Shown piece after piece: positions 26,831-38,411 of a stretch of DNA of 64,000 nucleotides (position 1 is the stretch's first letter; the number at the start of each line of letters is the position of its first letter). The notes under the pieces were generated by a model. The model saw only the letters and a list, made by a program, of their open reading frames with translations. It was not told where the DNA came from and searched no databases. This DNA comes from Odiellus spinosus (lineage: Eukaryota > Arthropoda > Arachnida > Opiliones > Phalangiidae): NCBI GenBank assembly GCA_963920705.1, contig OY987227.1, positions 20,733,434 to 20,797,433 of the forward strand. Reading direction: 5' to 3'. A program made the translations under genes and the position numbers.

Positions 26831-27576
26831 TCGAGCATAAAATCTATCCTATCTCGAGCATAAAATCGATCCTATCTCGAGCATAAAATCGATCCTATCT
26901 CGAGCATAAAATCTATCCTATCTCGAGCATAAAATCTATCCTATCTCGAGCATAAAATCTATCCTATCTCGAGCATAAAATCTATCCTATCTCGAGCATA
27001 AAATCTATCCTATCTCGAGCATAAAATCTATCCTATCTCGAGCATAAAATCTATCCTATCTCGAGCATAAAATCTATCCTATCTCGAGCATAAAATCTAT
27101 CCTATCTCGAGCATAAAATCTATCCTATCTCGAGCATAAAATCTATCCTATCTCGAGCATAAAATCTATCCTATCTCGAGCATAAAATCTATCCTATCTC
27201 GAGCATAAAATCTATCCTATCTCGAGCATAAAATCTATCCTATCTCGAGCATAAAATCTATCCTATCTCGAGCATAAAATCGATCCTATCTCGAGCATAA
27301 AATCGATCCTATCTCGAGCATAAAATCGATCCTATCTCGAGCATAAAATCGATCCTATCTCGAGCATAAAATCGATCCTATCTCGAGCATAAAATCGATC
27401 CTATCTCGAGCATAAAATCGATCCTATCTCGAGCATAAAATCGATCCTATCTCGAGCATAAAATCGATCCTATCTCGAGCATAAAATCGATCCTATCTCG
27501 AGCATAAAATCGATCCTATCTCGAGCATAAAATCGATCCTATCTCGAGCATAAAATCTATCCTATCTCGAGCATAA
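26831..27576. repeat. 23-bp minisatellite, about 32 copies
   Basis: The unit is TCGAGCATAAAATCTATCCT then ATC (23 bp), with a T/G variant at one site (CTATCC or CGATCC). The variants are arranged in blocks: one CT, two CG, a long CT run to about 27270, about twelve CG units, and a final CT. Confidence 0.95.
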
Positions 27577-27639
27577 GGGTTAGGAGAGGGTGTCGTCATT
27601 CCATTTAACACGCTAATTGGCTTGTTACAATATAACTAC

Positions 27640-27935
27640 GATCACACTATCATTTCTTAATCGATTTGAAACGGTAAAATCAAACTGATATTAAAATCGC
27701 CAGGAATCGTTTTAAGCGACACTCGTTATAAATCGATTTATCGTAGCTTCATCTATCGGTTGTTGAAACCGAAACGGTTACGAAACTGGTTCCCGAAGCA
27801 GTTTCGAGAAATCGAATCAAATCGAAAGATGGCTTCCCGTTCACACGACTCTAGTAAGGAAACCTTTCGAAACGGTTTAAATCGATTCCAAGGGCTTGTA
27901 TGGACGCGGCTTATTTCCATCCGCACTGCTAGGTT
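27640..27935. repeat. inverted partial copy of the GCTACATTCGCAC-family element
   Basis: Segments such as CGATAAATCGATTTATAACG-like palindromes, GGTTGTTGAAACCG and GGTTCCCGAAGCAGTTTCGAG correspond, reverse-complemented, to 4215-4440 (ACTGCTTCGGGAACCAGTTC, GGTTTCAACAACCGATAG). The two copies are diverged. Confidence 0.6.
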
Positions 27936-28147
27936 TCTCGTTTAGTATTAAGCCCTCTACAAAGAGTTCTAAAATTACGAGATAATTTTTGCAGGCGCCT
28001 ATTTCAATTACGTATAATTATCATTACCCCTTTAAAGTCTTTCAACAAAAGATGCGCGTTAAATTTACATAATCGACAACGAAACGTTTTTCCATTAGTA
28101 ATACGCTTAGATAAATCTTAATAATTTAACGTAAACCATTCCTTTAA

Positions 28148-28929
28148 ACATAGCTGTATAAATGGTCCGGATTTTAAACGAAATATTCCGGCTTGGAACC
28201 GCAACGAAGCGGAAATTGATAAAAATATCAAGGACTATTTCGTTCCCCAAGTACGCTGATATTAAATAAAACGGGTATTTTAAGCATATATTAGGAACAT
28301 TTTGAGTTATCAGTTTGGAGAGAGAGAGAGAAAAAAAAGGCCAAGTTCTCATCATTATCTAAGTGAAATAATTAAAATAGAGTCAAGGTAAGCTTAGTAC
28401 GTGCTGAAAATTTAAACTGAGACGCGAGCGAGGGGAGAGTGAGTAAGGCTCCGGTTTCTGGATAAAAACAAACCAGTTGTTTCGATATAATAATCTTTGA
28501 TATTTAAAAGGAATTAAAAAAAGGCTTAGTGATTTATTTATTCTATAATTAATTTGGGAAGTTTATGTAAATCAATGGCTGCATTCAGTGATGTATACCG
28601 AAGAGACCATCTCATTTAGAAAATACAAAAGAAGGTAGCCTATCAGATACTGCTGTACACGTCACTGAACGTAGGTAAAGAATAGCCAATGTAAATACAA
28701 TTGAAGAAGTGGAACTAGTTTGTAATTTTTGCAATTCAATTTAAGTTTTTCTAGACGACTTTGTTTAGAAATGCTTAATTGATGAGGGGACGATCATTCC
28801 TGTAGCTTTGACTGTAACCCAGTACTTATATTTAACATTGCGAAAGGCCGTAATCAATTACATAATCGCGTTAATTGATCAGCAGTTAATTAAACATTTT
28901 CAGGGAGCACAGCCATAAATTTCAGTTCC
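28148..28929. other. no gene seen
   Basis: AT-rich; nothing supportable. Confidence 0.4.
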
Positions 28930-29345
28930 TTAAAGGAAGTATATGATTATTTTTTTCAAAATATAAGATTATACAGGACACAAAATTATGTTTTATAGGA
29001 TAATATAGGACTAAAATGAGCTCAAATAAAGGATTCTGTAGGGCAAATTTCAGGAAAAATACCATTTAAAGATTATATAGTCTTTTCCAGTTTTATAAGA
29101 ACTACTTTCCTCGGTTGAATTTGGAACCGATAAGAACTTGGTTGAGCTCCTCCACCTCTTTAGGTTATTCCGATTCTAATTGTGAGAAGTAAATCTTAGC
29201 TATATAATAGGATCTGTTTATGCAAAACATTGTTTTTAATCCCCCAAATATCTAACTCAAAATTATAGGGCTTCAAAGGACTTTTCAAGGAATACGGGAT
29301 AATATAGGACATGTTTGAAAATATAGGATTTTACAGGAATTATAC
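28930..29345. repeat. dispersed TATAGGA-rich repeat, copy 2
   Basis: Diverged same-orientation copy of 11481-11935, including ATTATACAGGACACAAAATTA and GGGCAAATTTCAGG. Confidence 0.6.
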
Positions 29346-29954
29346 ATTTTGTTTCGGTAAACAATTCGGTTTTCAGCTGAACGATTAAGTTCAATAATAA
29401 GAGGAAATATTCTCACGCTATTCGGAGAACAAGGAACAAAAACCCATCAAATTTTTAACATATTCCTTTCACGTGCCGGTATTTTCTGATGATAACGGTT
29501 TCATTCGTGTTCATTGTGTACAATAATTTAGTCCAGATTTGAATATATATCAAAATGACTTTTTTTTTGCTCCATTTATTATGTAAAAGTTTGCTTTCAT
29601 TCAAAAGGGTTCGAACATTGCGTGAAATATTGAATTAGAATAATTCGATTTTCACGCTCGTTATTTATTGTAACATCCATCCTTCCTTCGCAATTTATCA
29701 TTAATATATTTTTATCGTTTTTATTTAAATGACAAAAAAGTACAACGACGTCATCATAAAAACGGCATGCAGGTGAATGGAAATCGAGTAAATACGGCCA
29801 TATTTTATTTAGAGAGATAACGCCTCTCCCCGCCTGCCTTAAAGCCACTCTGTTACGGAATTATAATGAATTCCAAATGGAATTTATGTAGAATTTACGC
29901 AAATATCGTCAAAAAAAGTCTCAAAAAATAATTCAGGCTTGCCTCAAAATTTCG
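29346..29954. other. no gene seen
   Basis: AT-rich. An 83-codon minus-strand frame at 29597-29848 has no recognised domain and no splice partners. Confidence 0.4.
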
Positions 29955-30112
29955 CATTTCAAATTCCCTGACTATTCCAGGTTTTCCCTGGTTATCTTTA
30001 AGCATTTTCCCTGACCAAATTACTATACTAAATTTTTCTTTCATCCTCGACATCATCTGGCCGAGTCATCTTTACAGGGTTTAGGTTTTTCGATACAATT
30101 AACTGACTTTCC
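29955..30112. repeat. dispersed repeat next to the 30-bp array
   Basis: Contains TTCCCTGACTATTCCAGG, CCCTGACC and CTCGACATCATCTGG blocks. They occur in the same order as in the segment at 8760-9060. Confidence 0.4.
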
Positions 30113-30656
30113 CCGACGTTTTAGCGCAAATATCAAATTCTCTGCCATTTTTCGCGCAATTATCAAATTCTCTGACATTTATGGTGCAAATTTGAAATTC
30201 TCTGACATTTTTGGTGCAAATTTGAAATTCTTTGACATTTTTGGCGCAAATTTGAAATTCTCTGACATTTTTGGTGCAAATTTGAAATTCTGACATTTTT
30301 GGTGCAAATTTGAAATTCTCTGACATTTTTTGTGCAAATTTGAAATTCTCTGACATTTTTTGTGCAAATTTGAAATTCTCTGACATTTTTGATGCAAATT
30401 TGAAATTCTCTGACATTTTTGGTGCAAATTTGAAATTATCTGACATTTTTGGTGCAAATTTGAAATTCTCTGACATTTTTGGTGCAAATTTGAAATTCTC
30501 TGACATTTTTGGTGCAAATTTGAAATTCTGACATTTTTGGTGCAAATTTGAAATTCTGACATTTTTGGTGCAAATTTGAAATTCTCTGACATTTTTGGTG
30601 CAAATTTGAAATTCTCTGACATTTTTGGTGCAAATTTGAAATTCTCTGACATTTTC
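30113..30656. repeat. 30-bp minisatellite, about 18 copies
   Basis: The unit is GAAATTCTCTGACATTTTTG then GTGCAAATTT (30 bp); a few units lack two or three bases (27-28 bp, ATTCTGACA instead of ATTCTCTGACA). The minus-strand translation has a 10-residue period and stays open only because 30 is divisible by three; the shortened units break the frame. A coding role is not supported. Confidence 0.9.
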
Positions 30657-30660
30657 AGGT

Positions 30661-32164
30661 TTTTTCCTGACCCGTGGCAATCATATATGCATACATGTGC
30701 TATCGAAAAAATTAACATAATATTTAAGAAAAAAATCGAATCGGTATCTTCGAAATGGTTAGAAAGATATTTTTAAAGAGTCAACATTTGATCCTCGTTC
30801 ATTCTAGCCACAGAGAACTGTGATAGGTTAGCTTTCGAGCGGTCTCTTTCGTGAAAATGCTTAATTCAGAAAGTCGTACCTTTCATTTTTGGTTGATTAC
30901 ATTTTCCCCACATTCTACGTCATATCATTAAGTGGGGGGATGCTAATTATAAATTTATATAGCCGCATACAGCGATCTTTCCACTCGTGTCAAAGCTACA
31001 AAATCTCTTTTACTTTGAAGCCAAAGAGCGTTTCAAACCCTTTAATTAAAAATCTAGTCTATAAATTGAATCTGACAGAAAAAATATTAAGTTCCAAAAG
31101 GGAATGTTCCCAAGACACAAAAGTAATGTCCGTTAGTGAAACCACATTATATTACAAGAAATAAAATATAAAAAAGATTTTTACGACGGAACTCTATAAT
31201 CTATCAAATATCTTGAATGGAATCGGGGGTGGGGGCTATCTAAATGGTTGATGGGCCCCAAAATAAGCTCCGTATTTCAGGGCGATGGTCAATCGAGCGT
31301 AGGAACAAATATTATACGAATGTTAAACGTTATTTTGTTTTTAAATCGTATAGGGGGAGGGTTAAACTACATACGTAAAGTTATATGTATATTACGGGTC
31401 TCTAAAAAAAGGTTCTACAGGTCAAATAGTTAGGGAAACAGTGGGCGTAATAAAAAAAATCTATAGTTGAACGAGTAGAATGACCGGTAAACGTGAAGGT
31501 TAAAAAAAGAAAAATGGGTGGAAGTAGGATTGTCCCCTTAACTATACATACAGTATATACACATGATAGGAGAAAAAAAAAAAGGTTATTATAATCCCAA
31601 GCACGAAAAGATTAGCTTCAAAAAGCCATTTTTATATAGAATTTTTTTTTCTTTAGGTTTTTTTCTTTATACATGTGAGCGTAACTTACATATCCACTAC
31701 GAACATATAAAAAAATCCCATCTACATTAATAAGCTTAAAGGGCTAGTGAAATTAATATAAAAATTAATACTTCAACTTACTGACACTTCTAACATAAAT
31801 TTTGGGTCCTTTGGGTTTTGACTGCCACTGTGTACCCGAGCTCAGGGAAAAGTATAACGCACGAGATATTCTTAATCTAAAAGTGATCTCAAGCTATTCC
31901 AAAAAAATTGGAATCATTGTAATCAAGCAACTAATCACTAAATACTAAAGTATATTTTGCTTTAATTTTCATTAGTCATGAAGCTATATGGCATCTTTTG
32001 TAATTAAGTAATCATTAAAAATAATGCTTGTTAAAACTTGGAAATATTATTGTGGAATGAACTGCGGAAAACATTTATCAAAAAAATATAATTCTATATG
32101 CTAGAAAAGTTATTTGAAAAGTAAAACAGTTTAAAATATATTTAAACCAATTTAAGTATATACT
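30661..32164. other. no gene seen
   Basis: AT-rich; frames at 30889-31164 and 31248-31433 (+) show no family resemblance. Confidence 0.4.
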
Positions 32165-32605
32165 TTAAAGGGAGAATGCAACCTAATTACAAGTGATTTT
32201 TTATCGATTCTTTATCGTTTAAATAGGCCTAATCCACCGATAAAAAGTTTACAATACAAATATTAAACTAGAAATAAATTTAAAACTTACCCTGAAAATA
32301 GGCTTAGCGGGATTGATGGAGATCCTGAATCGCGTCCGTGTAAGGTCTAGCCACCAATGAGCAAAGGCCCGTCGTTCACGCGAGATCTCCACGAGACTTA
32401 CGTCGCGTGCGATTGGTCGCTAGACCTTACACGCGAGGAAAACAGGACCTCCATGAATCCCACTAAGCCTATTTTCAGGGTAAGTTTTAAATTTATTTCT
32501 AGTTTAATATTTGTTTGTAAATATTTTCAGTAGTGGATTAGGCCTATTTAAACAATAAGGAATCGATAAAAAATCACTTGTTGTTAGGTTGCATTCTCCC
32601 ATTAA
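32165..32605. mobile_element. TTAA-family MITE copy 5, best-preserved full-length copy
   Basis: TTAA at 32165-32168 and 32602-32605. Ends are AGGGAGAATGCAACCTAATT and TTAGGTTGCATTCTCCC. It is a long palindrome: TAAATAGGCCTAATCCAC, CTAGAAATAAATTTAAAACT and GGCTTAGCGGGATTGATGGA each have inverted partners in the right half. The centre carries GGTCTAGCCACCAATGAGC and GATTGGTCGCTAGACC. Confidence 0.88.
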
Positions 32606-34507
32606 CATGCATGTCGAATTGGCATGATTTAATTATTAGAAACTAAACTATTTTTGACAATTATTCACTTCATGCAGCTGAAATCATAACAATTCATTCT
32701 GTGTCTTTTATTACAAAAGATGTGTCTTCGGGTGAATTTAATAAATCAATATTATCCCATAGAGATAACGGATTAGAGTAGCTTAGTTACGTCCTGTCAA
32801 ACCAAAGAATAATTTTATTTTATGTTTTGAAATGACGAATCTAAAAATTCCATTTAGGTGACTGAATTTTTCAAAACAGATTTAAAGGTGCATTTCCATA
32901 GTCGAAAGGAAAACAGGAGATTAACTCGCCGTTAGTTTTGAGACTCTAGCGAACGATTTCAAGAAATTAGCGTCATTTTTTAAAAATGCTAAAGCTCTCT
33001 AGTTTGTGTAGCTACCCTCGTGAAATAATAATTAGCTTTCCATTTAGAAAAAAAGATTTCAAATTCAATTTTGGTTCTTCACAATTTCTATGGTGAAGGC
33101 GTATGAAAAGACACCTTTTAATCACGTTTCAAATAAGTTTGTTTCTTCAGCTTCCCTTTAAAGAAAAATAAGTCTTATAGGATCGAGTACAGAATGGATC
33201 ATAATTCGAGAACACGCGAGTTTCCAGTTTCTCAGATGGAATAAGAAAGTTTCGGAGAGCTTTGGAAAAGAGCTCGGTTTCTTTTTATCCGTTGAAATAT
33301 TAATAATAGCTCAGTGCTTGGACCGAAAGAAAAAAAACAAATTGCAATATTCCTAGTTTCGCTCATAGACAATGGCGTCACGCGATACTCGGATTAAACA
33401 GAGCCATACACGTTTCTATTAAAGGGCAGCTCTCACGAAAATCAGGGTTTCATACAAAATTGAATAAAAAATATATTTCTTTAATTTTTCGAAAGTTTTA
33501 ACAGTGAACTTTCTTCGCCGTTTATTGGTGCAAAAAAGGTTTTGGAAAAACCGTAATAAAAATTATGAATTTTGCTGATTATGGCTGTACCAATTTATTG
33601 TCATTGAAGTTCTTAAATTTTACGTCAAATATTTATATGATTTTTTGGCAACATTCTAACTACACGATATTTAAATGTATTCCCGACTTGTATCTATGAG
33701 CCCTGAAGATTGAAACTCCTTTGACACTAAAATAGGGCGCTCAGTATGTGTAATTCGCAAGTAGTCTAGTATTCTAGAGCCATCTCGGCAGACGAACTAT
33801 GAGAACATTCACAACTTTATTATAATGAGAACTGATTCGAAACTAGCAGTGGTTTAATAATTCGTCGTCTGCTACGACCAAGGCTTAGTATTTCAAACTA
33901 CCAAAAAGGTCGAAACTACTTGTTATACTCAAGTTCTTTATTAGAAAATTATTTGCTGAAATTCAATGTTCGTTGGGTGAATTTTGAGAGAATTAATTTG
34001 GTTAACTGATACTTGATCTTAACAATAATATGCTCAAGAAGAAAAAAAAAAAAAATCACGAGACTATTACTTTAATAGGAGTTAGCGAGGGAACCCGTAA
34101 AGGCAGAGGGGAGATCGGAAAGAAATTGCCAAATCTAATAACCTACCTTAAAGACAAAAAAAGAAAAAAGATAAGCGTTAAAAACTCTCAAACTAAATAT
34201 ACAATATGGGTGGAGATTCATTATGACTTTTTTTTTTTTTTATATATCCATTCCCTTGTTAAGGAGGCTATCAAAAAGACATTCCCAATTTGATTATATG
34301 TTTTATAACCTCGTAAATATACCCTCTCTCAATTTCAATCTTAGAAAATACCCCAATTCGTGTAATTGTGGTAAAAGTCAGTTATGAAAACAGATTTAAT
34401 AATAGTAAATAAAAACTCTATTCGAATAGTTTATCACGACAAAAATTGAAATCAATTTCTATAATTATCGGGTTTATCAGACAATATCCTTTAATATTTC
34501 CGCTATT
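32606..34507. other. no gene seen
   Basis: AT-rich; no supported exon. The frame at 34030-34293 starts in an A-run and is low complexity. Confidence 0.4.
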
Positions 34508-34880
34508 TCAAAATGATTTTGCGATTAAAATTAAGTTGAAATGACGACTTCGCGATAAAAATTGAGTTAAAACGTTGATTTCTAGATTAAAATTAAGTTA
34601 AAACGTTGATTTCTCGATTAAAATTAAGTTAAAACGTTGATTTCTCGATTAAAATTAAGTTAAAACGTTGATTTCTCGATTAAAATTAAGTTAAAACGTT
34701 GATTTCTCGATTAAAATTAAGTTAAAACGCTGATTTCCCGATTAAAATTAAGTTAAAACGCTGTTTTCCCGATTAAAATTAAGTAAAAACGTTGATTTCC
34801 CGATTAAATTTAAGTTATAACGTTGATTTCCCGATTAAAATTAAGTTAAAACGTTGATTTCCCGATTAAAATTAAGTTTA
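34508..34880. repeat. 31-bp minisatellite, about 12 copies
   Basis: The unit is GTTAAAACGTTGATTTCTCG then ATTAAAATTAA, 31 bp. The middle copies are identical; the edge copies are diverged (CCCGATT and GCGATAAAAATTGAG variants). Confidence 0.9.
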
Positions 34881-36703
34881 ATCATCGCCGTTATGAATAT
34901 ATTCAGGGTATTAACTTAAATTAATTTATAAAAGGAAGTAATCGTGACGAAATCCATTAATTTTAATCAATTAAGAACCCCTTTTAAGAAAATTATGTTC
35001 TTTTCAAGTTCGCCAATAATTTTATCCAGGTATATACAGTCCCCCTTTATGTTAATTTTTTTGTTTGTATATTTTGAAATTATAGGATTATATGGCATGA
35101 TACTTGTAGAGGCGTTTCATTTTTACAATGAATGTTTCTATACAAGGTAATAATAAGTTTGGATATTACCCGAATTGCGTATTATATGTAGAAAATGACC
35201 GGATGTAAAACACCACGCCTTTTGAATGTCATCATTCTCTCGTGTTTTTTTTATTTTTACAAAGGGTGGAATTTATAGAAATTATTCAGAACTCTATAGA
35301 GGTTAATATTCCCGCTAAAGCACCCCCTTATTAAAAGTTAAAACTATCCCATAAGGCGAAACCTTTTTATTGCACCAAAGTAATTTCGCTATTTGGATAT
35401 AATACTCCTGGGGGTTTTGACCCTTCTCCCGCGAAACATACTATTGTAATTAAGCGCTTGATATACTCGTAGAACTTGGATCAAATTAAAAATTTATAAA
35501 AATAATTACTTAAAGGGTTAGTAGCGCGTCGTTTTTGAATACTTTGGGAATAGACATATTTTCTTGAAATGAGAATTGATACTTCTAAGTTATATACTTA
35601 TGGTTGTATGTATAGAACTGTAAATTGGGGTGCTAACTTAAAATCTTGGTTGGGACAACAAAGTAAGATGGGCAGTAAACTTAATACGCCATTTAATGGC
35701 TGGAATGGATCACTTTATTCATTTCGCTTGGTAGTTCTATATAAGCTTGATTGACAGAGTTTGGCAAGAGTCGATATAGGGTTAAATCTAGCATAGGAAC
35801 AGCGATGAAAACTATTTCTCTTCTCTCCGCGCCCGTTGACACGAACTATTTTTGCCCTAAGTTTTTTATTTGGCAATGTAGTACACTAAAAAGAAAATCA
35901 TACGAAACGGTTTTCACCCCTTACAGATGGCCCTGTTCTAGATTTCTTGTTCGTTTATTTTTGGTTGTACTTTCCCTTTATAATTTACAGTTTAATTTAG
36001 TTTTGCTAGCGATAATTTTGCTAGTAATTACTCCGACTTTTAACCGTAATATCATTGCCGGATTCAAATTATAGTTTAGCCTGATCCGTTTAAAAAGTAT
36101 AATCCCTTTGAAATTAAGTGAAAAGAAAATTAGTTTAATCGGCTATAAACTTAAATTAGATTAACCAGTTTGAAAGGGAAATTCAAATTAGTTTAACCCG
36201 TTTATAAGGAAATTTGCTATTTCTCTTAATCAGTTTATAAGGAAATTTGCAATTTCTCTTAATAAATTTAAAGGGAAAAATGCTAATTATTTTAATCCTA
36301 GTAATAGGAAGCCGAAATGAAGATTAAATACTTTGCGTTTCTCTGAAAACAGGCAATGAAAATTCGTTTTATCCGTTAGAGATATAAATTTAAATAAATT
36401 CGTTGAAAGGTAAAGCACCTGTAGATTAGTTTTAAATAAAAGTGAATAACTTATTTTCCTATTAAAAAATAATATCGTGTTAAAACGAAAAAAAGGTGAC
36501 AAATTCGTTGAAATGAAACAAGCTTAATTATATAACCTTGGCTAATCTTAAGTTTTCTCCACTATGAGAATCAAAGAATATCCACAGTATTGTTCCATAG
36601 TAGAGCAAATTATACTCAAAGAATTCCCAGAAAATACTAAATCCCTGGAAAAATTGAAGTATAAATCATTGTGAACATTTCAATTGTTTCGTTTCGCGAT
36701 AAG

Positions 36704-36735
<32 letters not shown>

Positions 36736-38110
36736 ATTTTCAACAAAATGATTCCCTAAAGCCGAGCAATTCCAACGAATTTTGGAGCGCGTGTCAAAAA
36801 CATCTGGGCGCTTCTAGTGATGATTCAACGCCCCGTAACATCCACATACCAATGTAATTATTATTAAATTCTCGGAAAGTTAGTCTATCACTCCACTTTT
36901 TTTTGCCAATGGTGTAGATACGTACGTGACATGTTACACGTCGTGGTACGAGTAAAATTGAAATAAAAATCATATCGGGACGTTTAAAAAAAATGTGCTA
37001 AAATAGCCGAGCATGCGGAAAAACGAGTTCGATAACCGACTAAACTTTTGTTATCAAGAAGAATTTACAAAACGGCCAAAGGCGAGGCGAAAATGATACG
37101 CTACATTAAACATAGTAAAAAGAAAGTAGTTCGCTGTCAATTCCGCTTGAAAATTTAATTTTAACCGCGCTTGAAGAACCATAAAGAGGAACCAGAAATG
37201 TTTACTTTAAAAACCCAATTGAATTCCGAGACTGAAAAAGTATAAATGTTAACTACTTTTTTCACTATGGAATTTAATATTACGTAACACACCGCGTATA
37301 ATTGTCAGCTACATAGTTTCCAAACACTCGTGAAGTATAAACCTTTCCTAAATGGTCCATTTTTCCTCGTCTCTGTAAGCTACCATTGAGTATGGACTTA
37401 ATACAGATAAGAGTAATAATTCCCCTTAAAAATTCAATATTTCACCCTCCCATTTTTTGGCGCGAAAAAGGATTATAGCTCTATAGATTGCAAGGAGAGA
37501 GAGAGAGAGTGATATTCGAGAACACTTCCCAGTCATAAATTCTGACATAATGCAAATAAAAAAAATTGCTTACGTAATTTAAATAGTCAACCTCGATTAA
37601 AACTAACAACCTTGGCGTAGATTTAATTTATTTAAAGAATGCATAGGCATAAATTTCGGACGAGGTTTTCGTGGATAAGTGATTAATTTTTGACCCTGGG
37701 GTTCTGTTTTTCTATAACTTAAAATTGTTAGAAAAGTATATAAAGTAACGTAATAATAGCAAGTATGACAAATGCGCTTAAAGTTTTATAGTTAAGTTTG
37801 TTCCTTTCTTAAAGTGGGTCACTATTAAATTAAGATATTAAAAAAAGGCTGGCGACCGGTTTAAAAATCAGTCAGGCGCCAAAAGATTAAGTTTAAAAAA
37901 AGTATATGTATTTAAACTTCTTTTACATCATCTTATTTCAAAATTTAAAAGAGTATTCGTTTCAAGATAAAAAGTACGTTTGCATCTTATTTCAAAATTT
38001 GTTTTATGTCTTGGCAACTAGAATTCGAGCCCAGTCACTTTAAAATTAAGATGTCGTGAAAGATAAAAAGATTAAATACAAGATTGTGTTCTAAATAGAA
38101 AATCAGATTG
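34881..38110. other. no gene seen; minor tandem repeat and A-run
   Basis: A diverged tandem repeat of roughly 33-36 bp lies at about 36140-36290 (GTTTATAAGGAAATTTGC twice), and a 31-base A run at 36704-36734. Open frames of 61-107 codons (35569-36074, +) are hydrophobic AT-rich translations without splice or family support. Confidence 0.4.
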
Positions 38111-38117
38111 ATGGAGT

Positions 38118-38404
38118 CAAGAAGGATCAGATAAGGAGAGGAAAAGTGGGAACGGCGCGGCTCCTACTGCGTCGGCCTAAACTCCCACTCTGGGAGAACG
38201 GGGGACAGACGGGGGTAGAGATGCTTCGTGGTAAATTGTTGTCACGTACGTAAAACGAATCCTTTATGAGACGCGCTAGCGACCACGTGACAACAGTTTA
38301 CCTCGAGAATTTCCTATCCCCCCTTTCCACCCGAGTGGGAGGTTGGCTCTTCTCTCTCTAACTCAACGCAGCCCACTTTTCCTCTCCTTATCTGATCCTT
38401 CTTG
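38118..38404. mobile_element. foldback element B, copy 2, with 7-bp target duplication
   Basis: Ends CAAGAAGGATCAGATAAGGA and the complement CTTATCTGATCCTTCTTG, flanked by ATGGAGT at 38111-38117 and 38405-38411 (exact 7-bp duplication). The interior is about 90 percent alike to 12184-12464 by eye, with a short insertion (ACAGACGGGGG). Confidence 0.88.
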
Positions 38405-38411
38405 ATGGAGT

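Larger units (their letters stand above)
26589..28147. mobile_element. Kolobok-like TTAA element carrying a 23-bp array
   Basis: TTAA at 26589-26592 and 28144-28147, with ends AGGAATGGTG and ACCATTCCT, the same termini as the THAP-bearing element at 1439-2514. Inside lie the 23-bp array (26831-27576) and an inverted partial copy of the 3852-4493 repeat (27640-27935). I see no transposase. The open frame at 27760-27945 is derived from the nested repeat. Confidence 0.55.
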